Below, piece by piece: positions 49,386-61,950 of a stretch of DNA of 64,000 nt. The stretch's first letter is position 1; every line of letters begins with the position of its first letter. Source of the DNA: Crocodylus rhombifer (lineage: Eukaryota; Chordata; Crocodylia; Crocodylidae); the NCBI GenBank assembly GCA_038503035.1, contig JAVSML010025160.1:266258-330257 (forward strand). The letters are read 5' to 3'. The notes beneath the pieces were generated by a model. That model was not told the DNA's origin. It ran no database searches and was given only the letters and a program-made list of their open reading frames with translations. Position numbers and translations under genes: made by a program.

Positions 49386-51790
49386 TGTGGAAACAGAATC
49401 AAAGGCTTTACTGTATCTAAGTAAATGACATCAACCTCATGTCCCTCGTCCAGATGGCTAGTTACCTGGTCATAGAAGAACACTAGGTTAGTCAGGCATG
49501 ATCTATCCTGGACAAAGCCATACTGGTTGCTTCATAACAGCCCATCTGTTACCAGCTAGTAATTGATGGCCTCCTTAACAAATTTTTCAAAGATTTTGCC
49601 CAGGACTGAAGTCTGGCTGACAGGTCTGGAGTTTGCTGGATCATCCCTCTTCCCTTTCTTAAAGATGAGCACCACATTGGTCCTCTTCCAACCATCTGAG
49701 ACCATTCCTAAGTTCCATGATTCTTCAAACAGCTTGGTTAGTGGTGCTGCTATAAGTTCAACCAGTTCTTTCAGGACTCTCAGATGCAGATTGTCTGGCC
49801 CAGCAGACTTGAAAGCATCCAAGTGTTGTAGGAAGTTCAGGACCGATTTCATGTAATCTGTTGTCTTCCCCATGTTCCCTGGGCCTCTGGTCAGGTGAAC
49901 AGCTCCTGTTTGATTTCAGGAATACCAACATGAAGTATGTATTTAGGAGTTCTGCCTTTTCACGGACATCAACTGTGGACTGCCCCTGAGCATTCAGTAG
50001 GAGTCCCACAATGTATCCCAATTTTTCTTGCTCCCTATATATCTATAGAAGGACTTTTTGTTGTCTTTTATACTGGTTGCCATCTTGATTTCCATGCCTG
50101 CCTTAGCTTTCTGTGTCTCATATCTGCAGGCCCTGGTGATACAAGTGTATTCCTCTCTGCTTGCTGATTTGTTCTCCCATTGCTTACATGCATCTTCATT
50201 CTTTTTCAATAGCTCCCTAATATCCCTGTTGAGCCAAGTAGGTGTCTTGGCTCCTTTCCCACTTTTTGTTCATATGGGGGCAGCCTGTTTTTGAGCTGTG
50301 AGAATTGCCTCCTTAAGGATGCACCACCATTCCTAGACTCCCAAATCATCCAGTTGCTGGTCGCAGAGGGCCTCTCCACAAGGCCAAAATCTGCCTTCCT
50401 GAAATCTAGGACTTCTGCTCTGCTGACTGATTTCCCACACTTACAGTGGATGGCGAGCCTTATCAGGTCATGACTGCTGTTGCCCAGAGTACCACCAATC
50501 CTCAGGTCACCTATGATATCCTCCCCCTTGGTCAGCACCAAATTCAGAGTGGCCTTACCCCTAGTAGGCCCTTCCACAACCTGTGTCAGAAACAGGTCAT
50601 CTATTGTTGCCAAGAAGTTGGCTGACCTTCTGGAGGTGGCTGAGTGGTCCTCCCAACAGATGTCAGGGTAGTTGAAGTCACCCATGACAATCATGTCTCT
50701 AGTGCAAGCTGGCTCAATCAGCTCTCTGGAGAATGCCTGATCACACTTCTCCTCTTGGGAGGGAGGCCTGTAGTAGACTCCCACCATCAGGTCTCCCTCT
50801 CCTGATCCCACTTGTACTCTGACCCAGAGGGTCTCAAGGGACCCTTCCCTGCTGTCAAATGTGACCTGTAAGAAGGGGTATCACTCTTTCACATAAAGGG
50901 CCACCCCTCCTTCCTTTTTCCTGACCCAATCCTTCATGTCAAGCCTATAGCCCTCAATATTCATTTCCCAATCATGTGTGTTTTCTTACCAGGTCTCTGT
51001 CAACCCAATCAGATCGAATTCCTTGTCAACCAGAAGGAGTGGCGGTTCCTCCTGTTTGTTTCTCATGCTTCTGGCATTCCCATATAGATACCCAAGTTCC
51101 CCCTAGTTGCCTCAGGTTTTCTGTCACACCATCTGTGTCTCAAGATGTTAGTACTTATCTGGATGTCCATTGCTTGAATACCCTCCTGTGTGTCATTGTG
51201 GCTAGAGAATTCGTGCACAGCAGTGGAAACTTCTCCCTGGCCCCAGACATGCCTAGTTTAAAGCCCTCCTCAACAAGTTGACAACTCTCATAGTGAAGAG
51301 CTTCTTCCCTCTGCCTGTGAGGTGAATACTGTTCCTTGTGTGTAGACCACTGTAGTTAAACTGCGTACCAAGGTCAAGATATCCAAAGCCCACCCAGTGA
51401 CACCACCTCCGAAGCCTTCAGTTGACCCCCTCAAATGCACTCCTCCCTCTGATGGCCACAGCCTCTGACTGGGAAGATGGAGGAGAACACCACTTATGCT
51501 CCTTGGTCCTTGAGCTTTGCTCTCATGGTCTTGTAGTCTCCCATGATCCTCCCAGGACGACTTCTCGCTGTGTCATTAGTGCCCATATGGACAAGGAGCA
51601 TGAGGTAGTGGTCAGTAGGACAGACCAGTTTAGGGATCCTTGCCGTAACATCTCTGATCCTGGCTCCTAGAAGGCAGCAGACCACTCAGTCAGAGGGTTC
51701 TGGACAACAAATGGCTCCTGTGCCCTGGAGCAGGGAGTCTCCTATGACTATCACCCTATGTTGTTTCCTTGCTAGGGTCAGTTGGTAGGT
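49386..51790 (-). mobile_element. Large CR1 LINE, 5' half with endonuclease and ORF1 esterase
   Basis: Reading down the minus strand from about 51790, the ORF1 end shows an SGNH/GDSL-type esterase signature: IGDSLLQGTGAI (GDSL codons at 51731-51742) and, in the same frame after one stop, HMGTNDTA (51572-51583). ORF2 follows with APE-endonuclease blocks: LIGLTETW near 51000, KKEGGVALYVKE, VGVYYRPPSQEE, MGDFNYPDICWEDH, GPTRG. The expected catalytic SDHE site is SSHDLI here, so the Asp is lost. The linker (SIKDNKKSFYRYIGSKKN) and early RT (DNLHLRVLKELVE, FKKGKRDDPANSRPVSQTSV) come next. With the 3' half this spans nearly a full-length CR1. Stops and lost catalytic residues show that it is dead. 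Confidence 0.9.
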
Positions 51791-52840
51791 TGATTATTGC
51801 ACACCTGTTAAGGTTCTTTTAAAAATCCTACGTGGCATCTAGAAACTTTTAAAAATCCAGTCCTCAATGACATAAGGCTATGGGCAGATGTACCATTTAT
51901 TCTAAGGTGAATGGGCATGAAGATGTCTCATTCTTCAGAAGCTCCACAGTAACTGCCTGTGTATGCTCTTAACCTGCAAAGGATGAAAACTAAAACTTTC
52001 AGTGAGAACTTAGCCCTCTTTCAAAGGGAACTAAATTACCATGTTCAGCTTTCATCTACCAAGGGATAAGAATGTGCACAAGGGCAGTTACCCTGAAAGG
52101 GCTGGCTCATGCTTTCTCTTCCCATTTTACTTCAGTTGGTTGTTCCTTTTAAAAAAGAGGTTTAAGTACTTAGGAGTTGAAGTCCCCTTAACCTTCAGGA
52201 AGATTTTAGGATAAAAGCACCTAAATGCCTTAGGCTCCTTGAATGGCTTTTACCTTTCAAAACAGGCCTTAACTTTCTAAGACTCAGTAATTATCAATGA
52301 GATATAGGTTTCCCAAGTGCCTAAGATTCTTTTGAAAGCACTTAAATGTTTTTGAAATTTTCACCCTAAGTGCCAAAGGGCTTCAGGTGACCTAAGGAAG
52401 GGCATCTGATGCACAAAAGCTTATCCAGCAACTCTCCCAATTATACAGCAGGTCCAATAAAAGATATCACATAAAGCCTTATATCTCATAGTTTCCTGGA
52501 CACTCCAAACCTCCTACAGGTTATTAAAGGTACTTAAGTGCCTGCAATGCATATACATGCAAATGGGATGTAGGAGGTAAGGAGGGATTTTGAAAATCAC
52601 AGAAGGCACACATCTGCATCTTCAGGTGCCTGGAGATATTTATAATTTTGCTCATACATAACTATAAAATTTTACCCACAGTTTATCATTTTGGCAGCCC
52701 AAAATTCCAAGCAAAATCTGAATTCTTTCAGCAAATTTGTGATAATTAATTAATAAATAGATATAATTCAGTATAGGCATCTACCACATTGGAAGCCTCA
52801 GGGACAAGAAAGCCTGATCCTGTTACACACAGCAACAAAT
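51791..52840. other. Intergenic sequence with repeat scraps
   Basis: AGGCTCCTTGAATGGCTTTT and CTTAGGAG words near 52160-52270 and the GGTCCAATAAAAGATATCAC block at 52451-52470 look like old repeat pieces. No gene was recognised. Confidence 0.45.
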
Positions 52841-53420
52841 CCCCACCATCATAGGCAACGGGTAGGGGGTGCATGGGGCTGCACGTGCCCCTCCCCCGAA
52901 GGGGTCGGTGCCCCTCTGACAGCCAACACTGATGCTGTCGATTGGGCTGGTGCCCCCCCGATAGGGCCACCACTGTCGGCAGCTTCTGCGGGTGCCCCCC
53001 CCCCGATTCAGGAGGCACCAGTCACTCATGCCACCCCTCCTATTCCCCTCTCCCTCACCTGCTGCTGCCACTGTTCCCAGCTGCCCAAAGGCAAGAAGAG
53101 CTTCAGAACCACTCCTGCTCCTGCTTCAGCTGGGCAGTGGGGAGAGCCAGGCTCAGCTGGGGAGAGCAACAGGAGGCAGGTTCCCCCTCTGCCTAGTTCC
53201 TCATGCGTCTCCTGCCAGCCCAGAGCAAACTCAGAGAGGGGGGAACCCACCTACTGCCACCCCTGCTGTTCTCCCTTGCCAAGGCTTCCTTCACAGTTAC
53301 GCCCCACAGGCCCAGCTGAAGCAGGCCAGAAGCAGCCAGGACAGCAGTGGCAGGCAGATCTCCCCTACTCTTTCCTGTACCCAGAGGCTTAAGCAGAGAG
53401 GCAGGGAGGGAGGGCGGTAA
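52840..53420. repeat. GC-rich dispersed repeat, related to 61480-61680
   Basis: C- and G-rich sequence includes GGCACCAGTCACTCATGC at 53014-53031, which recurs exactly at 61661-61678. Both copies are preceded by ACGTGC-C-rich and GGTGC-C-rich words. The open frames here are compositional. Confidence 0.5.
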
Positions 53421-55767
53421 TAGGAGGGGAGGGAAGAGGATGCTAAGAACAGGGTGGTGGGTGAGATTCTCACCTGATTCAGGGACTTAAAATGCCTGGA
53501 TGTTGTTCCCATGCCATGGATGGCCCACTTCCAAGGGGTAGATATCTGATCCCTGCAGTGTCAGTTGCTGCTCCCATTCTCACCTTTTTAAAACCTGCAT
53601 CCACCCATCCCCATCTGCCCCCGACACCTTCCCTGCAGCAGCTCCAACTCAGACAGCAGAAACTGCAGTGCCCAGTGCAGAAGCAGTGACTGGAGGTTCA
53701 CAGGGAGGTGTCACCTCCTTTTTTTGCTGCTGAAAAAAAATCAGTGTTTAAATGGCCACACGATTCACATGTTGGCACTAAAAAATGGAGGTGATATCCC
53801 CGCTTGCAACAGTGGACCTCCAACCACTACTTCTGTACTGTGCACTGCCCCCACCCAGACACAATACTGACTAGCCAGTTACACCTTTGCCTGTATTTAG
53901 TGACTTATATCACAAGCAATTCTAAAGATTTCTAAATTTATAGACAGGACTTATTTCAGCCATTGTTGAAATGATGCCACCTCAGGGTTGGGATGTGGCA
54001 GTTACTGAAGAATAAATGGCAACTATAAAGTAAATGGCTAGACAATAAAGTATTACACAAGTAAAACTTTAGGTGAATTTCTGTAGGTAGGATTAACATA
54101 ACTACCCAGTTGGCATTTGGCTTGTGTACTGGGTTTCAATACCTGCTTGGATAAAATGCCACTTCACAAATAAACTCTTTTGTATAAAAATCATTTAATA
54201 TTTACATTCTTATATTTCCTTTGATTTCCAGCAGATAGAATATGACATCCTCACTTGCCTAACTTATCTGCAGATATCTAACCCAACTTGTCTGCCTCTG
54301 ATGGTTTTGTGCTGTAATGATTCTACTGGCTAGCTAATTTCTGCCAACTGCAGTGTGTTCACATGAACCATTCTACTGCTAGTTTTTGATATGATGTTAT
54401 GTCCCTCTGAATAACTGAACACTGTAAAGACTGGTATTCATTCATGAATCTTCTGGTACGTGCATCACCCAGACCAGATTCTAATTCTAAGGGCTCTTAG
54501 CCTGCTTTTTTTGGGCCCACTGGGTACATTCATTTCCTGCCCAGTATCCAAATGAGTTGGATTACATCTGTCCATATCCACATAAAACAATTTTCAGCAT
54601 GGGTCTGATCATGTTCCTATAGAAATCAACACTTAACTCACAATGACTACACTGGAAAGGCCTTGTCTGAATAGGACAACCCAGTAGAAAAAGTCAAGGC
54701 TATCTTCAAGTTGTTAGCCATTCTAGTCTATAACTTTGTTCCCTTGGCCATACATTTGCTCTCGCAGTGAAATTCCCTTAGCCGTTTTGAAGCACCTGCC
54801 TCCAGTATCACTGGATTGGCCATTGGAAGAATGGAGGATTAACATAAAGGTTGGTTTTCACCAGAACAAATCCCCCACTGATCCTTGAGTCAATGTCTGT
54901 TTTGAAAGCCAAGCTCTGCAAACCTCCATGTCTATTTATAGGCAGGCATAAATTCCACTGAAATAAACAGCAGCCCAGAGTAATGATTGCAGCAAAGCCA
55001 CTAGCAAACCATTTAGGATTACTAACTAGCTGGAAGACTCCCAATGCCACAATCTTTAGGGATTCATGAGAAAGTAGCTCCTTCCCCTGCCTTTGCAACT
55101 GATAAAGTTATAAATGTAGAATTAACCGAATCCCTTGAAAACTCCAGATCTAAGGGTTTTCTTGCACGGAGGCAGGTGTAAGAAATATTCATGGCAAAAA
55201 CTAACACTACCAACAAAAATATCTTCTTCTTTTTTTAGTATAACAGCTACTAACTTCACTCAGATATTCCCATCAGCCTGTGTTTTCACACTAGGACAGT
55301 CATAACAAGAGTTATATAGCAAGTTGTTTTCCTTCTGCATCTCAGGAATTGTGATTTGGGTGTACTGTCTTTTCAGGTGTGTTTGACCCTGTAATCCCTT
55401 TCAATTGCCCATCAGTTCTTCACACTATGAATTTCCAATGTTTTGTGGGATGTTTCCAAGTTTTAAATTTAAAACGATCTGAAGCTTTCTAGATTTTTTG
55501 GCAAGCAATCAATACAAAAAAATACTTTGTCTTTCTATAGGATATTTCAGCAGAGCTAGGAAATATTTTCCCTGTGATTTGCTATAAATTGGCTTTGCTG
55601 CAGTTTAAGCTCTTCATCTTGTGTCCTGCCCTCTGTGGAAAAGGGAGAAAAATTAGTCTTTCAAATATTTGAAAACAGCTGTCATGTCCCTTCTTAATCG
55701 ACTTTCCTGCAAATTAAAAAATGCCAGTTTTCTCCACCTTTCCTTACATGGTTTTCCAATTCCATCA
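53421..55767. other. Intergenic sequence, nothing recognised
   Basis: There is a mixed GC patch to about 53690, then AT-rich sequence. No exon, RNA gene or clear repeat was recognised. Confidence 0.5.
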
Positions 55768-55775
55768 TCATAGTC

Positions 55776-56874
55776 CAGTGGTTCTCAAGCTAATTAGGCT
55801 CAAGATACCCCTCATACAATGCAAGTTCTTAGTTATCACTCATTTTTGCAGTGGATGATGAACCTGATAATTTCATGGTCGCTGTCACCCAGGTTACCCT
55901 CAATGTTCAAGCCACACACCAAATCATCTCCCTTGGCCAAGACCAAGTCTAGGAGAGCATTACCTCTGGTTGGCCCTTGCACTTCCTGGGTCAGGAAGAG
56001 CTCCTTGATCACAGTCAAGAAACTGCGTGAACAATCTGACCTAGCCAAGTGTTCCTCCCAATCTGTGTCTGAATAATTAAAGTCACCCATGGCAAACAAG
56101 TACCTTGCACGTGCAGCCACTGTCAGTTCTCGAGAGAACTCCAGTTCCAGCTCCTCCCCTTGATTTTGTGGCCTGTAGTAAATGCCTACAGTTAGGTTTC
56201 TCTCATCTTACCCCCACCCCTGCCCCCATAGCTTGACCCAGAGGGTTTTGAGCTGCTTATCTTTGGAGCCAATGTCAGTCTCCAGAGAGGTGTACAGCTC
56301 TCTCATGTAGAAAGCTACTGCTCTGCTTTTCTCCCTACTCTGTCCCTTCTGTGCAGGGTGTAGCCCTCTATGGCTACACTCCAATCATACGAGGAGTCCC
56401 ACCAGGTCTTCGTGATCCCTACCAAATCATATTGCCCACTAGAGAGTGGGAGAGCTAGCTCCTCCTGCTTGTTCCCCATGATCATGGCAATTGGCGTACT
56501 GAGACAGTTGGAGGCAGCTGAGACCTCCAACTGACACCCTTGATTTCCTGAGATGCTATCAGAGAATTGATTGGTTAGCGTTTTCAGAAACAGTTATCTT
56601 AGTGTCCTCCACAAGGGAGCTTTCCTGTGTGCCAGTCCCCAGGAATGCTCCACTTGGAGTTTCCCCGTCCCCCAGCAAAGTCAATTTAAAGCCGTGTCTG
56701 GTAGATGAGCTATCCTGGCTAAGAACAGGGACTTACCTCTCCACGTGAGGTGGATGCCATCTCGGCCCAAGAGTCCTCATGTTTGCACATCTAACAGCAC
56801 TAATATTGGATGGCACCCCTGCAAGGATCTCAAGGCACCTCAGGGTGCCGTAGCACCCTAGCTGAGAATCACTG
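55776..56874 (+). mobile_element. hAT-type MITE carrying a CR1 fragment
   Basis: The left end is CAGTGGTTCTCAAGC and the right end, inverted, is CAGTGATTCTCAGCT. Flanks TCATAGTC and TCATGTTT match at five of eight positions. The outer parts (AAGATACCCCTCATACAATG on the left; CTAACAGCACTAATATTGG on the right) match the MITE at 6422-6629. A CR1 segment fills the middle. Confidence 0.7.
55838..56750 (-). mobile_element. CR1 internal fragment (ORF1 end and endonuclease only)
   Basis: On the minus strand the fragment runs from the ORF1 C-terminus (LTWRGKSLF-like) and endonuclease N-terminus (YDLVGITKTWWDSSYDW, then AIEGYTLHRRDR) to MGDFNYSDTDWEEHLA, GPTRGNALLDLVLAKGDDL and GDSDHEIIRFIIHCKNE. The catalytic SDHE site is intact, but stops occur in between. 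It ends near 55838 within the linker; the RT and the CR1 3' UTR are absent. CR1 copies are normally truncated at the 5' end, so a copy lacking the 3' end has been rearranged or partly deleted after insertion. Confidence 0.88.
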
Positions 56875-56882
56875 TCATGTTT

Positions 56883-57716
56883 GCTCAGCTCTAAACCCTC
56901 TCCAGTTATTTTACATCCGTATATCCTTAGCTGGAGTATTGTGCCCAAATCTGAGCACAATACTTCAGCTAAGGCCTAACTAGCATGGAGCAGAGTAGTA
57001 CTATCACTCCCTGCACCTTTCATATAAACCCTTCTGTTAATGAAACTCAAAACTGTGTTGGCTTGCTTTAGGGCAGCAACACAAGGCTGGCTCGGGTTGT
57101 ATTTGTGATCCCCTAAAACCCATAGTTCTCTGCATTGCTACTGCCAAACCAGTTATCCCCTATTCTTCATTTGTTTCAGTGGATATAAGATCAGACCTGT
57201 ACTTGCAATGGCCAAAGCTGGAATAAAACACAAGTGCCCTGCTTCCAGGTACTACAAGGAATAGTAATTGGGCAATATTTAGGGTACACTATGGTAAGCC
57301 TCCCTGACTTCAATTGCAGAAGCCACTGAGACCTCTGCCAGTGCAGAGTGCAGGGGTGGCTTCTCCATATTTTTGACAACATGTTGAGAGCACGGATGCC
57401 TCAAGCTCCTTCTCATGTTGTGATGCTTCTCCCACTGCCAGTACAGTAGTTCTGTTTTTCCTGGATCTTTGGAGCCATTTCCAGTCTCCTGAGTCTAAAC
57501 TCTACCCAAGCATTTTTCTGGCTCAGCTGAACTTTAATCCGTTACAAGAATTTTACTGGTTCTTTTTCCTTGCTGAGGTTTTATTCAACAGCAAGATCGT
57601 CTCAGTCCCACTGAGATAGAATTTAATATCGTGAAAGGAGGCTGCAACAATTTGAAGTCTCTGCGCCATGGGTGGGATTTCATAAAACCAATTTCAGGTT
57701 CTGCTATGAAAGTTAA
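56883..57716. other. Intergenic sequence, nothing recognised
   Basis: This is unique-looking sequence between two DNA elements. Short frames only. Confidence 0.5.
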
Positions 57717-57724
57717 CAAAGAGG

Positions 57725-58776
57725 TAGGCCTGTGTGAAGCGGCTAGTATTCGCTTCAGATTCAGCCAATTCAAGGGACAGTGATACAATTCGGTGATTCA
57801 AATCATTGTCCCAAATCGATTCGGCCAAATCTGATTCAGAGACTGAGATACTGGCAAATCTCCGGATCAGCCAAACCAGGCCCATCCCCCGCCAGCTCTT
57901 CCAGCCTGGCAATGGCTGCCCTGGCCACCCCAGCTTCCAGCACTTTGAAAAAAAAAGCCCCAACTCACCAGGTGCTGCTGGGAAGGGGGGGCGATCCCTG
58001 CTGCCCCCCACTGGCCCTTGCTGTGTGTGGGGGGGGCTCTGCACAAGCCCCCAGCCCTGCCCCCCCACTTTCCCAGTCCCCGCCATTGGCTGACATGCCC
58101 GCCCCAGCTCCAAACCTTTAAGAAAAAAAACCTCCAAAACCTCGGAACTCACCAGTTCCTGCCTGGTGGGGGGCAATCCCTGCTGCCCCGTGCTGCCCCC
58201 CAATGCATGGGGGGCTCTTCACAAGCTCCCTGAGGCCACTGCAGGAGTGGTGAGTCCCAGGATTTTTCTCGGGTTTTTTTCCTTAAAGAGCCAGAGCTGG
58301 GGCAGGTGGGGCAACTATGGGGGGGCTGGGGGAGCAGATGGGGGCTGGGGGACTCATGGCAGAGCCCCCCATGTGGTGTGAGGCAATGGGGGGGGCAGCA
58401 GGGATCGACCCCCTGCCCAGCACCACCCAGTAAGCTGGGGCTTTTTTTTAAAAGTGCTGGGACCTGGAGTGGGCAAGCAGGCAGGGGATGGGGCCTGGCA
58501 GAGGTCCCCCCATGGTCCCCTACCTCCTCCTCCAGCCCTTCCTTCCCCACCCCTGCTTACCAGCTCTGAGTCCACCTGCAGCTCCCTGCTGCAGTGGGGA
58601 GGGACTGTCCGAATAATCAAAGGTCACTGAATCTTTTCCAAATATTTGGAGAGCTTCAAATCAATTTGGACCTTTTAATTGGTCCCCTAATTTGATTCAG
58701 ATTTGGAGATACGGCCACTGAATCAGGCTGAATCTCCTCCGAATCGAATCAGCACCTGAAGCTTTGAACATCCCTA
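57725..58776. mobile_element. GATTC-rich non-autonomous hAT-like element (1,052 bp), mirrored core
   Basis: The left end TAGGCCTGTGTGAAGC pairs with the right end, which inverted reads TAGGGATGTTCAAAGC. Flanks CAAAGAGG (57717-57724) and CAGAGAGG (58777-58784) match at seven of eight bases. Both ends are full of GATTCAG/GATTCGG words. The GC-rich core has two direct units (about 57928-58070 and 58100-58225: CTTTGAAAAAAAAAGCCCC, ACTCACCAG, GATCCCTGCTGCCCC). These are followed by similar units in the opposite orientation (58255-58500). There is no transposase. Confidence 0.85.
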
Positions 58777-58784
58777 CAGAGAGG

Positions 58785-60420
58785 CCCTGCTGGAAAGGCA
58801 GCCTTTTGAATCTCTCGTTTCCTGCCTCATTGCTCTCAATAGATAAACTATTTACAGATAAATACAGCATCTAGACTATGTAATGAGTATAAAGCCACAG
58901 TAAGAGTAGTTTTTGGATCCATCAGTCAGTTGGCCCCTTCTGGTCTTTGAAAATCCTTGTGCTACTGCCTAGGGAAGACCATCTCTAGCCCAGGCTTGGA
59001 TCTCTTTCTTAGTTCCCCTCTGTAACCCCGCCTTAGTAAACTGTTTGACTGAAAGGCTGGGAAATCTTGTGGCTTTGGCACTGCTTCGTCAGTGTCCTTC
59101 AGCTAGAGCAATCTTTCAGAGCAATCTTTCAGGCATCCACGGCTATCAGCTAACTGTGCTTGGCCAGACATCAAAACAGAAAATCAAGTCACTGCAGCCA
59201 ATCATTTTAGACTGAAGTTCAGGAATCCCAAATGCCATCAGCCTGCCCTAACAGCAGCCAATCCAAGAGGCTTGCGACAAAAACTTTGCTGCACCTAAGT
59301 TCCCTTCTCATTCATATAACTCAATCATATACATTCTATCTGACCTGACATTAACAGTTGTGTAATGAGTTTCCTTTATATGGGTGGAAAGGGCATGGAG
59401 ATTATAGCCTGGAACACTATTTATTTGTACAAAATCAACCACATCTGAAAATCTTCAGTGGGAGAAACTGAGGTCAGGTGGGAAAGGAAGCCAAACTGGA
59501 GACAGACTTGTTTCACAGGACTTATAAGAAATAGAGTAGTAAAAGTAAATGGTAATATAAAGAGTTAATAAAGAAATGAAAGGGCAATTGAAGGAGTTGT
59601 GATGCTCACCTGAGATCACAAAGCAGGAAGAGAAACAGCCTCATATATATAGTTAAAAGAAAAAATGGGTTCAGTATTTACCGTTTGGGAAGGTAAAGTT
59701 TCCCATGACCTTTGGACCAATAATATCTGATAAAAAGGCCATGAAAATCAATTAGACACTTTCCACTGGTTTCAATGGACATAGGATCAAGGCCAAAAAA
59801 AATACATAGTTAAAGTTAAAAACTTACACTATTAGCACTTCTGGATATATAACATCCTGTGTGTGTTGGAAAACTATAAATAGCTGCTTAACAGATGCCT
59901 CAACATCTGGTTATTTGCATGTTCTGAATTACAAAGTGATGTACTGTAGAGGTGGACAAACTACCAAATGCTCAGCACATACGAATGTGCAACAATTTTT
60001 CCACTTTGGAAAGGGAAAGCATTCCTTTCTAATTTCTAAATACTATACAGCTGCCCACACTTAAAGCACCATCTAGTACTTTCTGGTTAGCCTTACTTAA
60101 ACACATATTTGTAATTTTCAAAACCTAAACTGTAGTTACAGAGTTATGATGGTATCCATTACACTGGTGCTTTTTTATCATTATTACAACTTCTGCCTCA
60201 AATGCTGGCAGTATTGAAACAATTCTGAAGCATGTAATTTAACTTACCTCGCATGCAAAGACAGGGGTGGTCCTTTAGATCAGGTCTGAGGTCACTGACG
60301 GGACAGGTTGGGAGCAACATGCCCCACAGTTGCCTGCATCAAATCTGACCAATGGAACATGAAAACAATTCTTGTGTCAGTTTTGACAGTCCCTGAAAGA
60401 AGTACAATGATTATGCTATG
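58785..60420. other. Intergenic sequence, nothing recognised
   Basis: This is AT-rich, unique-looking sequence. Confidence 0.5.
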
Positions 60421-60718
60421 GGGCTGGATTCTGTACCGTTAGGGCCAGGCTGTAGTCTCCTAAGTCTATCTAAATGGACTTAGGAGCCTAAATGCAATTC
60501 TACTCCACCCAGTTCAAGTCCTGAAAAGCCATTTATATAGGTATTTTTCTAACATACCTTTGTCTTAGCCCTAGAACCCAGTCACAAAAAAGCAGTAAGG
60601 AGAAGGACAAGTCACCCACTTCTTGTATGATCTGTTTTTCAGGGACTCAAGCAAGGTGGAATAGAATCACATTTAGGTGCCTACTCACACACGTAATAAA
60701 TGGAACAGAATCTGGCCT
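60421..60718. mobile_element. Probable MITE with GATTCTGT inverted ends
   Basis: The left end GGGCTGGATTCTGTACC and the inverted right end AGGCCAGATTCTGTTCC form an imperfect inverted repeat. TTAGGAGCCTAAATGC near the left is mirrored by ATTTAGGTGCCTAC near the right. No target duplication was settled. Confidence 0.5.
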
Positions 60719-61479
60719 ATGGTGTCCCAAAATACAAGTTAATAAACAGTAAATTGCCCTTGGCCACAGGATGAATTTCACCCAGCAACACAAGTGAACA
60801 TCATGCATGCTGAAGTTCAGAAAGATAATGGCAGTTCTCAAAAAATGCTAGTAAGCATTGCCAACTATCTGCAAATTTGCAGACAAGTCAAAAAAATAGC
60901 TGAAAGCACTTGTCCATAGACTCAAAAAAATTTAGATGTCCATTAAATTTATGGATGGTTAGCAATCCTGCTCCTCTCACTGTTGCCTGCTGGGACCTTC
61001 AAATATTTTCAGAAATGCTTTAGGGACTACGTATGTGGGAGAAGGAATTCCTCCTTGCTTGCTCTTGGGGCAGGCAAAGGTTGGCCTAGCTGCCAGGGAG
61101 CATATCCCAAGCACATGGGTCATGGTTAGGATTGTCCCCATCCTGCACTCAAATCCCCTCCTTCCTCCTGTCCACTTTGTGGTGCAAATCCCTGCCTCCT
61201 GCCCCAGCTACATTCTACCACCTTGCTCCAGCCTCCTGAATAGAACAGTTCACAGCTGCAATGGAAGAAGAGGATCAGACTTTTTGCTGCTGCAACAGGT
61301 CTGTATTTAATAATATACTGATTTTTTAAAAGTCCTTAGGTTTTGGAGGCATAGGAGAGTGGATTGAAATATTCTTGTGCCTATGAACTACACAAATAAC
61401 GTGGATTTTTGTACTTTGCATTCCCTTTGCACTCAGTAAAAAAGTCTGGTTGTCCATAAGAGATTTGCAGGTTGTCAAT
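60719..61479. other. Intergenic sequence, nothing recognised
   Basis: Mixed-composition sequence with no exon or named repeat recognised. Confidence 0.45.
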
Positions 61480-61685
61480 AAAAAGATGTTCTTGGGTATC
61501 ACTGGCGATGCATAGCAGGTGCTCAAGAGTACACGTGCAACCCTCGAGAGTGCTGGTGCACCTCCTGACAGGCCGCACTCCTCACTTTGGTGATGGGCAG
61601 GGGGGAAGGCAGGAGCGCCGATGCTCTCCCCTGTGAGCTCCAGCCAGTGAGTGGGAGCATGGCACCAGTCACTCATGCTTCGGTT
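61480..61685. repeat. Dispersed repeat related to 52840-53060
   Basis: The shared exact 18-mer GGCACCAGTCACTCATGC is at 61661-61678. The preceding ACACGTGCAACCCTCGAGAG then TGCTGGTGCACCTC parallels the C-rich words of the other copy. Confidence 0.45.
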
Positions 61686-61950
61686 GACAACTCTGGTACC
61701 AGTGCATGACTGCAGGCAAGTGAGAGAGAGCCTTCAAATCTCCCTCTACCTTTTATGATCAAGCTCACCACATGGATCTGGGTGCACATGGCTCTAATAC
61801 CATCTGCACCAGTTTCTTTATTATTTTCGTATTTGAAATGTCAACGTTAATTTATCTTTAATTTGCAAGGAAGCACATATAAATTGGATGATAACTAAAC
61901 AATTAAGGAAAAACAAAACCTTCCTGAGATGGTTTATCACAGAGACACTA

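Noticed and set aside
48881..49420. Frames of 143-179 codons across the N gap
   Set aside because: They consist mostly of unknown bases; the flanks are CR1.
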